Positions 28,369 through 37,580 of a stretch of DNA of 64,000 bases are shown here, one piece after another; within the stretch, counting starts at the first letter, position 1; every line of letters starts with the position of its first letter. Position numbers and translations under genes: made by a program. The notes below the pieces were generated by a model. That model was not told the DNA's origin, did no database searches, and saw only the letters and a list, made by a program, of their open reading frames with translations. The DNA lies in assembly GCA_010604095.1 (NCBI GenBank), contig JAABLG010000006.1:1-64000 (forward strand), in the 5' to 3' direction. This stretch comes from Streptococcus vestibularis (GTDB lineage Bacteria > Bacillota > Bacilli > Lactobacillales > Streptococcaceae).

Positions 28369-28402
28369 AAAAGCACTTCAGTTCAAACGCTGAAGCGCTT
28401 TT
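28369..28402 (+). terminator. Terminator between the helicase and the ATP-grasp gene (bidirectional)
   Basis: AAAAGC-A-CTTCAG / CTGAAG-C-GCTTTT (28369-28381, 28390-28402) with one mismatch; usable on both strands for the convergent genes. Confidence 0.8.
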
Positions 28403-28414
28403 AGCATATACAAA

Positions 28415-29578
28415 TTAGGCTTTTTTACCAAAGTCCTCAATCATTTGTTCCATTTCTTCACGACTAGGTGTTGTCAACATGTAGAGGTAATCACCTTGCA
28501 ACTCTGCAAAGGCAGCAGGCATGATTTTCTTAACCTTAAGTTGATCACGGTATTTGTCGAAGAGTTCTTCTTCTGAATAAGCGTAGTGAGAATTTGCACG
28601 ACGTGATGTTGCCAAGCAGTAAAGTGGTTCAAAGTGAGATGCTGGGAAAGGCTCCCCAACAACGACATCCGCATAACCCTTGTACAAATCAATAGAATGA
28701 GCATAGTTATAAACATCAATAGTGAAACCACCGGCAGGGCGATTATTATACTCAATTGCAATATAATCATCACCTTCACGGAAGAATTCAATATGGAAGA
28801 AACGTTCCTTCATACCAAATTCTTTGATAATAGCTTCACCATACTGACGTAACTTAGGATCCATATCCTTAAGAACGTAGTAAGAATTGTCCATCTTGTA
28901 AATCATCAAGTCAAGTGGAGTGTGAGCATAATCGAAAGTTGTTGAGAAGACAATATTACCATCATGATCAATCAAACCATCGAAAGTACAGATTTCGCTT
29001 GAAGTTACAAATTTTTCAAAGAAATAAACTGTTTCATGGTCCCACTCAGCCTTGAAATGATTGATATCATCTTCTGTTTCAAGTTTAAAGGTTGCAGCTG
29101 CACCAACCCCATTATCTGGCTTAGCAATCATTGGAAGACCGATTTCTTTCACAGCTTTATCCACATCTTCGTCTGTTTTAATAACAGCACCAGGCACAAC
29201 TGGAACACCAGCTTTTTGGAAGAGTTTCTTCATTTCAGACTTGAATTTAGTCTTCTTAAGGTCTTCTGGCTTAGCACCAAAAACATTAAACTGTTCACGA
29301 AGTGCAGCATCCAATTCCAACCAGTATTCATTATGAGATTCGATGCGGTCGATTGGGCCATGTTTGTAGAAAAGAAAGGCTACCGCACGTTTAACTTCAT
29401 CCAAGTTTTCCAAATTGTCTACACGGAAGTACTCAGTCAATGCATCTTTCAAAGGTTGATCCAATTGCTCATAAGGCTCTTGACCAATACCAAGAACGTT
29501 AATACCCTTATTTGCAAGTTCAACTGTAAACTGTTGGAAGTTTTGTGGATAGTATGGTGAAATAACAAGATAATTCAT
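28415..29578 (-). CDS. ATP-grasp carboxylate-amine ligase-like enzyme, unknown substrate
   Basis: 387 residues. The N-terminal pre-ATP-grasp region (MNYLVISPYYP) is followed by an ATP-grasp fold. KTKFKSEMKKLFQKAGVPVV is typical of carbamoyl-phosphate-synthase-like ligases, MIAKPDNGVGAAATF is the ATP-binding loop, ICTFDGL follows, and IEYNNRPAGG holds the Mg-binding Glu/Asn pair. It should activate a carboxylate as an acyl-phosphate and join it to an amine or thiol. It is the last gene behind two esterase genes in one operon, suggesting a small biosynthetic or modification pathway that I cannot name. Confidence 0.75.
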   Translation of the reverse strand: MNYLVISPYYPQNFQQFTVELANKGINVLGIGQEPYEQLDQPLKDALTEYFRVDNLENLDEVKRAVAFLFYKHGPIDRIESHNEYWLELDAALREQFNVFGAKPEDLKKTKFKSEMKKLFQKAGVPVVPGAVIKTDEDVDKAVKEIGLPMIAKPDNGVGAAATFKLETEDDINHFKAEWDHETVYFFEKFVTSSEICTFDGLIDHDGNIVFSTTFDYAHTPLDLMIYKMDNSYYVLKDMDPKLRQYGEAIIKEFGMKERFFHIEFFREGDDYIAIEYNNRPAGGFTIDVYNYAHSIDLYKGYADVVVGEPFPASHFEPLYCLATSRRANSHYAYSEEELFDKYRDQLKVKKIMPAAFAELQGDYLYMLTTPSREEMEQMIEDFGKKA

Positions 29579-29624
29579 TTCTGATTCCTCTTTTATAGTT
29601 ATTTAGATAGGATAGACAAAGAAA

Positions 29625-30365
29625 TTATAGGTTCATATTGTCAAGGAAATATGGCATCTGTTTACGCCACCATTCCCAATCGTGGGCTACATCGTATCCC
29701 CACTCAGAGAACCAAGCTGGAATATTCTTTTGTTCAAAAGCTTCCTTAAGTTTGTAATAAGAAGGAAGACCATCTTGTTCCCAAGCACCAAGACCTGTAC
29801 ACACAACAATTTCAGATTGACGATAACGATCGATAAACCAACCATCATTTTGATTCCAAATATAATCTGATGGTGAGTTTTGGTAAATAGCCTCATCTCC
29901 TCCGTATTCACCAACAAAGAAACGAGCATCGTAAACACCACTAAGGGCTACTACTTTATTGAAAACATCAGGGTGTTGCAAGAAGAAATTAAGCGCATGG
30001 TAAGCACCCATTGAACATCCTGTTGTCATCATTGGATCAAACCAACCAGTTTTGTGTTTGATAAATGGAATAGCTTCTTCAATAACATAGCGTTCATAGG
30101 CACGGTGCATTTCAGCACGATCGTGTGGATTTTTCCAATCACAAAGCCAGCTCTCACTGTCTACACTTGAAAGTGTAAAGAATTGCACACGCCCTTCTTC
30201 AATGAAGCGTTCACAAGCATTAATCATACCAAAATCATAGTATTCATTGTGACTTCCACCTGATGAAGCAAAAACTACCACAGGGATACCTGCGTGCCCA
30301 TAACGATTAAGATACATTTCACGGTTCAATTGGCCACTCCAGTGGCTAAGATGTTCGATATTCAT
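29625..30365 (-). CDS. Esterase-family alpha/beta hydrolase (PF00756 type)
   Basis: 246 residues. The nucleophile elbow is TTGCSMGAYHA (Ser118), preceded by VVVFASSGGSHNEYYDF, the oxyanion segment of this family. A conserved acidic region EYGGDEAIYQ and a C-terminal GYDVAHDWEWWRKQMP with the catalytic His complete the domain. No signal peptide, so cytoplasmic. Substrate unknown. It lies between another esterase of the same superfamily and an ATP-grasp ligase, with 46-50 bp gaps, in one operon. Confidence 0.8.
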   Translation of the reverse strand: MNIEHLSHWSGQLNREMYLNRYGHAGIPVVVFASSGGSHNEYYDFGMINACERFIEEGRVQFFTLSSVDSESWLCDWKNPHDRAEMHRAYERYVIEEAIPFIKHKTGWFDPMMTTGCSMGAYHALNFFLQHPDVFNKVVALSGVYDARFFVGEYGGDEAIYQNSPSDYIWNQNDGWFIDRYRQSEIVVCTGLGAWEQDGLPSYYKLKEAFEQKNIPAWFSEWGYDVAHDWEWWRKQMPYFLDNMNL

Positions 30366-30415
30366 AGTTTAAATCCTTTTCCTAAATTGCTATTAAATAG
30401 TTATGACATTAAAGA

Positions 30416-31243
30416 CTAGTCCCACTTCTCAGCGAAAAAGCGTAAACAGTCTGGTAAATTCTCAGCCCATGCCTCTTCATTATGTTCAGCACCGGATTGA
30501 ATGTGAATTTTGATATTCTCCAAGTCAACACCACGGGCAATCAAATCATGATAATAACTCAGTGACGAATCAATATAAGCCTGCTTAATATTACCAGCCA
30601 TCAAGGTCTTGTCAGTATCATCAGCTTCCTCAGTTCCTACATATATGTAGACACGCTGATCAGAATCTAATTTTTGACGATCCATATAACGGTCAAAAGC
30701 ATCTTGATGCAACCAGTTAGCTGAAGAAAATACACCTAGACACCCAATCTGGTCCTTATAATCAAGGCCCATAAACTGAGTGATGTTACCACCAAGTGAA
30801 GAACCAATCATGGCAGTGTGCTGGCGGTCTGAAAGAGTACGGTACTCTTTATCAATGAAAGGCTTCACCACATCCATGACAAACTCTGCATACTCAACTC
30901 CCTTTCCTCCAAACTGAACACCAGGAATATTAGACTCTTGATACTTCCATGCAGAATACTCATTCATACGATTTGGACCATCATTATCAATAGCCACTAC
31001 AATCATACGAGAAATATCCGGATTACGCTTGAGAGTCGGAATAATTTTCCAAGAATAACCTGAAAATGCTTCCTTACTATAAAGAACATTCTGACCATCA
31101 TGAAAATACACAACAGGGTAAGAACGATCTGTATCTGTTTCATAATTTTTGGGGAGAAGAACACGCACTCGTCGAAGTTTAGCAGTATATGGTACTTCCA
31201 ACTCATGCGTTTTCATCACCAAGTAAAAATAAGATTTATTCAT
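30416..31243 (-). CDS. Esterase-family alpha/beta hydrolase, second member of the pair
   Basis: 275 residues from the ATG MNKSYFYLV. An in-frame TTG at 31267 and a later ATG at 31216 (MKTHELEV) are alternatives; the chosen ATG has GTGAG about 10 nt upstream. PVVYFHDGQNVLYS is the oxyanion region, MIGSSLGGNITQ carries the nucleophile Ser, and the catalytic His is near SGAEHNEEAW. This resembles Fes/IroE-like or YbbA-like esterases (PF00756). First gene of the esterase-esterase-ATP-grasp operon. Confidence 0.8.
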   Translation of the reverse strand: MNKSYFYLVMKTHELEVPYTAKLRRVRVLLPKNYETDTDRSYPVVYFHDGQNVLYSKEAFSGYSWKIIPTLKRNPDISRMIVVAIDNDGPNRMNEYSAWKYQESNIPGVQFGGKGVEYAEFVMDVVKPFIDKEYRTLSDRQHTAMIGSSLGGNITQFMGLDYKDQIGCLGVFSSANWLHQDAFDRYMDRQKLDSDQRVYIYVGTEEADDTDKTLMAGNIKQAYIDSSLSYYHDLIARGVDLENIKIHIQSGAEHNEEAWAENLPDCLRFFAEKWD

Positions 31244-31278
31244 TATCAGAAAACTCACTCTATTCAAAATTTGACTCT

Positions 31279-31287
31279 ATTATACCA
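31279..31287 (-). promoter_or_regulatory. Extended -10 promoter of the esterase/ATP-grasp operon
   Basis: TGG-TATAAT on the minus strand (hexamer 31279-31284), just beyond the gapN terminator. No clear -35. Confidence 0.6.
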
Positions 31288-31298
31288 TATTTTTACAG

Positions 31299-31327
31299 AA
31301 AAAGAGCCTTATTACTAAGGCCCTCTT
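31299..31327 (-). terminator. Terminator of gapN
   Basis: AAGAGGGCCTT / AAGGCTCTT stem with G-T wobbles (31302-31310, 31317-31327) and a T run on the minus strand. Confidence 0.75.
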
Positions 31328-31359
31328 GACTTTTTTACAATTATTGACTAGCTTAACAC

Positions 31360-32793
31360 TTAGTATTTTGCAATATCAAATACTGTTGATTTCACACGAG
31401 TCATAGCTTCAATAGAGTATTTCACACCTTGAGTACCGGCACCAGATCCTTTAACACCAAGGAATGGGAAGTTATCTGTACCACGTTGTGTTTTATTATT
31501 GATGTGAACTGTACCAACTTCAAGTTGTTCAGCAATAGCAAATGCACGTGGGTAATCTTGTGTAAAGACAGCACCTTGAAGTCCATATTCGGATTGGTTA
31601 GAAATCTTGATTGCTTCTTCAACTGAAGATACACGGATGAATGGCAATACAGGACCAAATGGTTCTTCCCAAGCAACACGCATATCTGTTGTTACATGGT
31701 CAAAGACTGTTGGATAGATAAGGTTTCCTTCACGTTTCAATTCAGTTTTAGCAGTAGCACCTTTTTCAACAGCATCATCAATCAAACCTTGTACAAAGTC
31801 AGCTGATTTAGTATCGATAAGTGGTGTAACACTTGCACTTTCTTCAGGCATACCAACAGTGATATTTGCAACCAAAGCAGTTACTTTTTCTACCAATGCA
31901 TCAGCAACGCTATCCATTACAAGAACACGTTTGATAGCTGTACAACGTTGACCTGAGTAGTCAAAGGCACCTGCCACGATGTTTTTAGCAGTCAAGTCAA
32001 GGTCAGCATCTTCAAGAACGATAGCTGAGTCTTTACCACCAAGCTCAAGCATGATTGGACGCATTGCTGCCAAACGACCGATGTTTTCACCAACTGGAGT
32101 TGAACCTGTAAAGTTGATAAAGTCAACTGCTTTGTGTTCAACGATGTAGTCACCGATAACAGAACCACGACCTGTGATTGAGTTCAAGACACCAGCAGGG
32201 ATACCAGCTTCAACAAATGCTTCAACTAAAAGAAGACCTGAGATAGAACCTTGTGTTGGTGGTTTGAAGGCAACAACGTCACCAGCGATCAAGGCAGGAG
32301 CAATTTTAGAACCAGCCAAGTTTACTGGATAGTTGAATGGTGAAATAGCAAGGACAAGACCTACTGGTTCACGACGAACAACAGCGATTTTTTTCTTGCT
32401 ACCAGCATCAAAGGCACCACCTTCAAGTACTTCACCTTCCAAACGCAAACCTTCTTCAGCTGCATAGTGGATAATTTCAGCAGTACGAACAACTTCACCA
32501 ATTGCAGATTTCAAACCTTTAGAAATTTCTTTAGAAAGAACTCGACCGATCTTATCAGCATCACGTTCCAAGATATCAGCTGCTTTATGAAGGTAAGCTG
32601 CACGTTCAGCGTATGAAAGCGCACGCCATGCTGGGAGTGCTGCTTTAGCTGCTGCGTAGACTTCGTCTACTTCAGCTTGGCTCATAGCTGGAACTGATCC
32701 AAGTTCCTCACCGTTTGCAGGTGCGTAGATAGTAATTGAATTTTCAGATGTTTTCCACTCACCATTGACATAGTTTTTGTATTGTTTAGCCAA
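31360..32793 (-). CDS. gapN: NADP-dependent non-phosphorylating glyceraldehyde-3-phosphate dehydrogenase
   Basis: 477 residues, an aldehyde dehydrogenase. The catalytic Glu is in MLELGGKDS (about 250) and the catalytic Cys in YSGQRCTAIKR (about 284); FNYPVNLAGSKIAPAL and FTGSTPVG are cofactor-binding segments. It oxidises glyceraldehyde-3-phosphate directly to 3-phosphoglycerate, making NADPH, the main source in streptococci lacking the oxidative pentose phosphate route. Monocistronic, with two good promoters and a CodY-like box between them. Confidence 0.94.
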   Translation of the reverse strand: MAKQYKNYVNGEWKTSENSITIYAPANGEELGSVPAMSQAEVDEVYAAAKAALPAWRALSYAERAAYLHKAADILERDADKIGRVLSKEISKGLKSAIGEVVRTAEIIHYAAEEGLRLEGEVLEGGAFDAGSKKKIAVVRREPVGLVLAISPFNYPVNLAGSKIAPALIAGDVVAFKPPTQGSISGLLLVEAFVEAGIPAGVLNSITGRGSVIGDYIVEHKAVDFINFTGSTPVGENIGRLAAMRPIMLELGGKDSAIVLEDADLDLTAKNIVAGAFDYSGQRCTAIKRVLVMDSVADALVEKVTALVANITVGMPEESASVTPLIDTKSADFVQGLIDDAVEKGATAKTELKREGNLIYPTVFDHVTTDMRVAWEEPFGPVLPFIRVSSVEEAIKISNQSEYGLQGAVFTQDYPRAFAIAEQLEVGTVHINNKTQRGTDNFPFLGVKGSGAGTQGVKYSIEAMTRVKSTVFDIAKY

Positions 32794-32825
32794 GATAGTA
32801 ACTCCTTTTATCTATTATAAAACCT

Positions 32826-32854
32826 ATTCTATCATTTTTTTCCAAATATTCCAA
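32826..32854 (-). promoter_or_regulatory. gapN proximal promoter P2
   Basis: Minus strand: -35 TTGGAA (32849-32854), 17-bp spacer, -10 TAGAAT (32826-32831). Confidence 0.65.
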
Positions 32855-32867
32855 GATTAAAACAAGG

Positions 32868-32882
32868 ATTATTCAGAAAATT
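32868..32882 (-). promoter_or_regulatory. CodY-like box upstream of gapN
   Basis: Minus strand matches the CodY consensus AATTTTCWGAAAATT at 13 of 15 positions. It sits 14 bp above the P2 -35 and below P1. Confidence 0.55.
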
Positions 32883-32906
32883 TTGACAAAAAATAATTAA
32901 AGTTCT

Positions 32907-32918
32907 TAACCTAGGTTA
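32907..32918. promoter_or_regulatory. Perfect palindrome at the start of the gapN P1 transcript
   Basis: TAACCTAGGTTA, a 12-bp perfect palindrome located 6-17 bp after the P1 -10 hexamer, an operator-like position. No matching regulator is known to me. Confidence 0.4.
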
Positions 32919-32923
32919 GACGT

Positions 32924-32952
32924 ATTCTACTCCTAAAAAGACAATGAGTCAA
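32924..32952 (-). promoter_or_regulatory. gapN distal promoter P1
   Basis: Minus strand: -35 TTGACT (32947-32952), 17-bp spacer, -10 TAGAAT (32924-32929). Confidence 0.7.
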
Positions 32953-32966
32953 TTATTTTGTCTATG

Positions 32967-32995
32967 CAAAAAAGCGAAAGCACAAGCTTCCACTT
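32967..32995 (-). terminator. Terminator of ptsHI
   Basis: 10-bp stem with two wobble pairs (32972-32981, 32986-32995), loop of four, then a run of T on the minus strand. Ten bases past the ptsI stop. Confidence 0.85.
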
Positions 32996-33004
32996 TTTTT
33001 CTTA

Positions 33005-34738
33005 TTAGTCTACGTTAACGTATTCTTTTGAAAGTTCAAGAACTTCTTCCATTGTTGAACATTCAGTAAGTGCACGGTTAGCGTATTCTTCCATTTTAGC
33101 TGTGTCAAGTTTCTTCATCAAGCTACGTGTACGAAGAACAGATGTAGCTGACATAGAGAACTCATCCAAGCCCATTCCGACAAGAAGAGGAACAGCTGTT
33201 TGGTCACCAGCCATTTCACCACACATACCAGCCCATTTACCTTCAGCATGCGCAGCTTTGATAACATTATTAATCAAACGAAGGATTGATGGGTTATATG
33301 GTTGGTAAAGGTATGAAACTTGTTCGTTCATACGGTCAGCAGCCATAGTGTATTGGATAAGGTCGTTTGTACCAATTGAGAAGAAATCAACTTCTTTAGC
33401 AAATTGGTCAGCAAGCATAGCTGCAGCAGGGATTTCAATCATGATACCTACTTCGATATCGTCTGCAACGGCAACACCTTCAGCAACCAATTTAGCTTTT
33501 TCTTCTTCAAGAATACCTTTAGCAGTACGGAACTCATTCAACAAAGCAACCATTGGGAACATGATACGCAATTTACCGTGAACAGATGCACGAAGCAAGG
33601 CACGCAATTGTGTACGGAACATTTGGTTACCAGTTTCAGAGATAGAAATACGCAAAGCACGGTAACCCAAGAATGGGTTCATTTCTTTAGGAAGATCGAA
33701 GTAAGGGAGTTCTTTATCCCCACCGATATCCATTGTACGAACGACAACAGGTTTACCGTTCATACCTTCAAGAACCGCTTTATATGCTTCATATTGGTCA
33801 TCTTCAGTTGGGAAATCTTGAGAATCCATATACAAGAATTCTGTACGATAGAGACCAACAGCTTCTGCACCGTTATCATTTACACCTTCAACGTCTTTAG
33901 GTGTACCGATGTTAGCAGCCAATTCGAAATGTTTTCCATCAGCAGTAACTGTTTGAGCATCTTTAAGGAGAGCCCATTCAGCTTTTTGTTTAGCGTAAGC
34001 TTCACCAGCTGCTTTAAACTCAGCAATTTGCTCTTCAGTTGGGTTGATAACAACTTCACCAGTAATACCTGAAACTGCCAAGATGTCACCATCTTTTACA
34101 AGTTCTGTGATGTTATTTGTACCAAGAACAGCTGCAATTTCAAGTGTACGAGCCATGATTGCAGAGTGACTTGTACGTCCACCGATATTAGTAACAAAAG
34201 CTTTTACGTACTTTTTGTTCAACTGAGCTGTATCAGATGGTGTCAAGTCATGAGCAACAACGATTGATTCTTCGTTGATTGTTGCCGGGTTAGGCAATTT
34301 CTTACCAAGCAAGTTAGCAAGCACACGTTTTGTAACGTCACGAATATCCGCTGCACGTTCTTGCATGTATGGGTTGTCTTCCATACCTTCAAAAATAGCG
34401 ATAAACATGTCTGTTACTTCTGTCAAAGCAGCTTCAGCATTAACTTGTTTAGCACGGATAGTTTCTTTAATTTGACCAGTCATTTCTGGGTCAGCAAGAA
34501 CCATCAAGTGAGCATCAAAAACGGCTGCCGCTTCTTCACCAAGGCTTTCAACTGCTTTTTCACGGATAACAGAAAGCTCGTCTTGTGACGCCGCTAGAGC
34601 AGCATCTAGACGAGCCTCTTCTGCACTTGTATCTTCAACTGTTACAGTTTCAAATGACAAGTCCGGTTGAACAAGCAGATATGCCTTAGCAACTGCAACA
34701 CCGTCAGATGCTGCGATTCCTTTAAGCATTTCTGTCAT
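33005..34738 (-). CDS. ptsI: Phosphoenolpyruvate-protein phosphotransferase (Enzyme I)
   Basis: 577 residues. The phosphorylated His lies in [13 protein letters not shown] (about 190). The PEP-binding domain shows [16 protein letters not shown] and [14 protein letters not shown], and the active-site Cys is in GMCGEMAGD (about 502). It transfers phosphate from PEP to HPr and so drives all PTS sugar uptake. It follows ptsH by four bases in one operon. Confidence 0.96.
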   Translation of the reverse strand: MTEMLKGIAASDGVAVAKAYLLVQPDLSFETVTVEDTSAEEARLDAALAASQDELSVIREKAVESLGEEAAAVFDAHLMVLADPEMTGQIKETIRAKQVNAEAALTEVTDMFIAIFEGMEDNPYMQERAADIRDVTKRVLANLLGKKLPNPATINEESIVVAHDLTPSDTAQLNKKYVKAFVTNIGGRTSHSAIMARTLEIAAVLGTNNITELVKDGDILAVSGITGEVVINPTEEQIAEFKAAGEAYAKQKAEWALLKDAQTVTADGKHFELAANIGTPKDVEGVNDNGAEAVGLYRTEFLYMDSQDFPTEDDQYEAYKAVLEGMNGKPVVVRTMDIGGDKELPYFDLPKEMNPFLGYRALRISISETGNQMFRTQLRALLRASVHGKLRIMFPMVALLNEFRTAKGILEEEKAKLVAEGVAVADDIEVGIMIEIPAAAMLADQFAKEVDFFSIGTNDLIQYTMAADRMNEQVSYLYQPYNPSILRLINNVIKAAHAEGKWAGMCGEMAGDQTAVPLLVGMGLDEFSMSATSVLRTRSLMKKLDTAKMEEYANRALTECSTMEEVLELSKEYVNVD

Positions 34739-34742
34739 ATTC

Positions 34743-35006
34743 TTATGCCAATCCTTCTTTTGTCATTGTTTCTGCGATTGCTGCGATTGCGTCATCAGCA
34801 TCAGCACCTTCTGCAGAGATAGTTACGTCAGCACCTTGACCAACACCAAGGCTCATAACACCCATGATAGATTTAAGGTTAACTGCTTTACCTTTGTAGT
34901 CAAGAGTGATATCTGAAGCAAATTTGCTAGCTGTTTGAACAAGCAAAGTAGCTGGACGTGCGTGGATACCTGTTTCTGCAACAATGTGGAAATCTTTAGA
35001 AGCCAT
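34743..35006 (-). CDS. ptsH: Phosphocarrier protein HPr
   Basis: 87 residues, the standard size. His15 in [10 protein letters not shown] is the Enzyme I phosphorylation site, and Ser46 in [11 protein letters not shown] is the HPr-kinase regulatory site that links glycolytic state to CcpA in Firmicutes. It has a strong promoter and a perfect Shine-Dalgarno (AAGGAGA), consistent with very high expression. Confidence 0.97.
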   Translation of the reverse strand: MASKDFHIVAETGIHARPATLLVQTASKFASDITLDYKGKAVNLKSIMGVMSLGVGQGADVTISAEGADADDAIAAIAETMTKEGLA

Positions 35007-35039
35007 AATGGATTCTCCTTCTTCATTTGGAATATTTGA

Positions 35040-35054
35040 GTTATCAATGATAAC
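35040..35054. promoter_or_regulatory. Palindrome in the ptsH leader
   Basis: GTTATCA-T-TGATAAC, a perfect 7-1-7 palindrome in the first 30 nt of the transcript, upstream of the Shine-Dalgarno; either a DNA operator or a short hairpin that could stabilise the mRNA. Confidence 0.45.
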
Positions 35055-35068
35055 CCTTACAATTTAGA

Positions 35069-35097
35069 ATTATAACATAGCTAATTGAGATTAGCAA
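35069..35097 (-). promoter_or_regulatory. Strong promoter of ptsHI
   Basis: Minus strand: -35 TTGCTA (35092-35097), 17-bp spacer, extended -10 TGT-TATAAT (hexamer 35069-35074). A GCTAAT / ATTAGC inverted repeat lies across the -35 and spacer. From 35098 to the icd stop at 35266 I see no gene and no strong terminator. Confidence 0.75.
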
Positions 35098-35265
35098 GGT
35101 TAAAACGTACTTTATGAAAAATTTCCTAAGGGTTTCTTCTCATTTAGTCATGTCCTTTCAAGATTTTATTCTCTCTTTTAACCATTTGTTACAGAAATAA
35201 AGATAAATCCGAAAAGTTTTTCATTATATTTTCATGCAATGTTTTCATAAAGGCCAAGTTAGCGT

Positions 35266-36441
35266 TTAGATACGATTTAAGATGTTTTGACTAAAATCAC
35301 TTGTTGAAAAAGCTGTTTTTTCAAATGCAAGGTCAGCTGTAAAGATACCCTCTTGAAATGTTTTTTCAATAGCAGCAGTGATTAATTGAGCAGCTTCTGA
35401 CCAACCGATATAATCTAAGAGCATGCACCCAGATAATAGTACCGAACATGGATTTGCCTTGTCTTGATCTGCAATATCAGGAGCCGTTCCATGTGTCGCT
35501 TCAAAAATAGCATGGCCAGTTTGATAGTTAATGTTGGCTCCAGGGGAAATTCCGATACCACCAACCTGTGCGGCCAAGGCATCACTGGCATAATCACCAT
35601 TCAAGTTGGTCAAGGCAACCACATCAAATTTTCCTGGATTTAGAAGAATTTGTTGTAGGAAGTTATCTGCGATGATATCGTTAATCTCTAAACGGCCAGC
35701 AAGTAGCTCCTCTTTATACTCTTCCTGTGCCACCTCGTAACCCCATTTACGGAAACCGCCCTCAGTAAATTTTTGAATATTGCCTTTGTGGACTAGGGTT
35801 ACTTTTTTGAGATTATTCTTGAGTGCATAGTCAATTGCTGAACGAATTAATCGTTTACTTCCTTCAATTGAAATTGGTTTAATACCGATACTACTTGACT
35901 CTGGGAAACGAATTTTAGTCACACCCATTTCTTTCTGCAGAAAAGCAATGACTTTCTTTACCTCTTCCGTTCCTGCTTCCCATTCAATACCTGCATAGAT
36001 ATCTTCGGTATTTTCACGAAAAATAGTAATATCCGTTTTTTCTGGTTCTTTAAGAGGGCTTACCACTCCTTTAAAGTAACGAACTGGACGAACGCAGGCA
36101 TAGAGGTCAAGTTCCTGACGTAGAGCGACATTTAAGGAACGGATTCCCCCACCAACTGGCGTTTCAAGAGGACCTTTAATAGCTACCAAACTGTCTCGAA
36201 TAGCTTCTAAAGTAGCTTGAGGTAACCATTCTCCTGTTTTGTCAAAAGCCTTTTTTCCTGCTAGAAGCTCTTGCCACTCAATTTGACGCTTACCATCATA
36301 GGCTACTTCTACAGCCTTATTGAAGATGGTTTGAGCATTTTTCCAAATATCACGACCAACACCATCTCCTTCAATATAAGGAATAATAGGATTATCAGTA
36401 ACCTCTAGGTGACCATTTCCCATTTTGATTTTTTCTGCCAT
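35266..36441 (-). CDS. icd: Isocitrate dehydrogenase (NADP)
   Basis: 391 residues. The catalytic Ser is in [12 protein letters not shown] (about 104), [12 protein letters not shown] and [10 protein letters not shown] follow, and [17 protein letters not shown] is the cofactor-binding loop. It makes 2-oxoglutarate for glutamate synthesis. Third gene of acn-citZ-icd, 13 bp after citZ. No 2-oxoglutarate dehydrogenase is nearby, in line with the incomplete TCA cycle of streptococci. Confidence 0.95.
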   Translation of the reverse strand: MAEKIKMGNGHLEVTDNPIIPYIEGDGVGRDIWKNAQTIFNKAVEVAYDGKRQIEWQELLAGKKAFDKTGEWLPQATLEAIRDSLVAIKGPLETPVGGGIRSLNVALRQELDLYACVRPVRYFKGVVSPLKEPEKTDITIFRENTEDIYAGIEWEAGTEEVKKVIAFLQKEMGVTKIRFPESSSIGIKPISIEGSKRLIRSAIDYALKNNLKKVTLVHKGNIQKFTEGGFRKWGYEVAQEEYKEELLAGRLEINDIIADNFLQQILLNPGKFDVVALTNLNGDYASDALAAQVGGIGISPGANINYQTGHAIFEATHGTAPDIADQDKANPCSVLLSGCMLLDYIGWSEAAQLITAAIEKTFQEGIFTADLAFEKTAFSTSDFSQNILNRI

Positions 36442-36454
36442 AGATTTTTCCTCA

Positions 36455-37579
36455 CTAACGTTTTTCTAAAGGAATATAAGTTAAGTTTTCTTGTCCAATA
36501 TATTGAGAACGTGGACGAATCAATTTATTATTTTTTTGTTGCTCCTGAATATGTGCAATCCATCCTGCGACACGACTCATTGCAAAGATGAGCGTGAAGA
36601 TATCACTATCGATACCCAAAGAATGGTAAACCGTCGCTGAATAGAAATCGACATTGGGAATCAAACCTTTCTTAATTTTCATGAATTCCTCAATCTCTTG
36701 CGACATATTAAAGAACTCTTGATTGTCCGTATTCTCAGTCAACTTCTTAGCCATATCTCTCAAGAATATTTCTCGAGGATCCTGTTTCTTATAAACACGA
36801 TGTCCAAATCCCATGATTTTTTCTTTAGAGTCCAGCTTTTCTTGCAGATAGGCACTAACATCACCAGATTCATGGATTTCATTTAGCATATCAAAGACGC
36901 GCTCATTAGCACCACCATGGAGAGGGCCTTTTAACGCTCCAATAGCTGTCGTAACACAAGAATAAATATCTGTAAGGGTTGAAGCACAAACACGCGCTGC
37001 AAAGGTTGAGGCGTTCAACTCATGATCTGCATGAAGAATTAAAGCCTTATTCATAGCTTCAACTTCAATAGTAGATGGTTCAACCCCATTCAGCATGTAA
37101 AGAAAATTTGCCGCAAAGCCTAAATCTTCACGTGGTTTCACAGGCATCTGACCCGTCCTTAAACGAGCGAATGTTGTAATAATTGTTGGTAACTTAGCCA
37201 TCAATTCAATACTTTGTTGATAGATGGCTTCCAGGGAGCGCTCCTCAGCATGGACATTATATACCCCTAATAATGAGACTGTAGAACGCAAAACACTCAT
37301 GGGATGCAAATGAGGCCTTGATTGTATGAGAATACATTGCTCAACCGCATCCGAAATATCATAATTCTTACGCAATTCCGCTTCAAAATATTTAAGTTCC
37401 ATTTGAGTTGGTAGATGCCCATTCCACAAGAGATATATGATTTCCTCAAAAGAAGCTTTATTATCCATAAATTCTGAAATATCATAGCCTGCGTAGGATA
37501 AATGATCATCAATAATAGACGAAATACGTGTATTACAAGCAATCATATCCTTCAGACCATTTGTTTCAACTGTTGTCAT
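36455..37579 (-). CDS. citZ: Citrate synthase
   Basis: 374 residues. Active-site His in [19 protein letters not shown], and [14 protein letters not shown] are all present, as is the C-terminal IRPRSQYIG. It condenses oxaloacetate with acetyl-CoA. It is separated from acn by one base, so the operon supplies 2-oxoglutarate in one transcript. Confidence 0.95.
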   Translation of the reverse strand: MTTVETNGLKDMIACNTRISSIIDDHLSYAGYDISEFMDNKASFEEIIYLLWNGHLPTQMELKYFEAELRKNYDISDAVEQCILIQSRPHLHPMSVLRSTVSLLGVYNVHAEERSLEAIYQQSIELMAKLPTIITTFARLRTGQMPVKPREDLGFAANFLYMLNGVEPSTIEVEAMNKALILHADHELNASTFAARVCASTLTDIYSCVTTAIGALKGPLHGGANERVFDMLNEIHESGDVSAYLQEKLDSKEKIMGFGHRVYKKQDPREIFLRDMAKKLTENTDNQEFFNMSQEIEEFMKIKKGLIPNVDFYSATVYHSLGIDSDIFTLIFAMSRVAGWIAHIQEQQKNNKLIRPRSQYIGQENLTYIPLEKR

Positions 37580-37580
37580 A

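Noticed and set aside
31237..31251. Second CodY-like box over the start of the first esterase gene
   Set aside because: Only 11 of 15 positions match the consensus, within what AT-rich sequence gives by chance.
33404..34072. Long open frame (222 codons) on the plus strand inside ptsI
   Set aside because: It is antisense to the clearly conserved ptsI, has Ser/Phe/Thr-rich content typical of a reverse-frame shadow, and no ribosome binding site or promoter.
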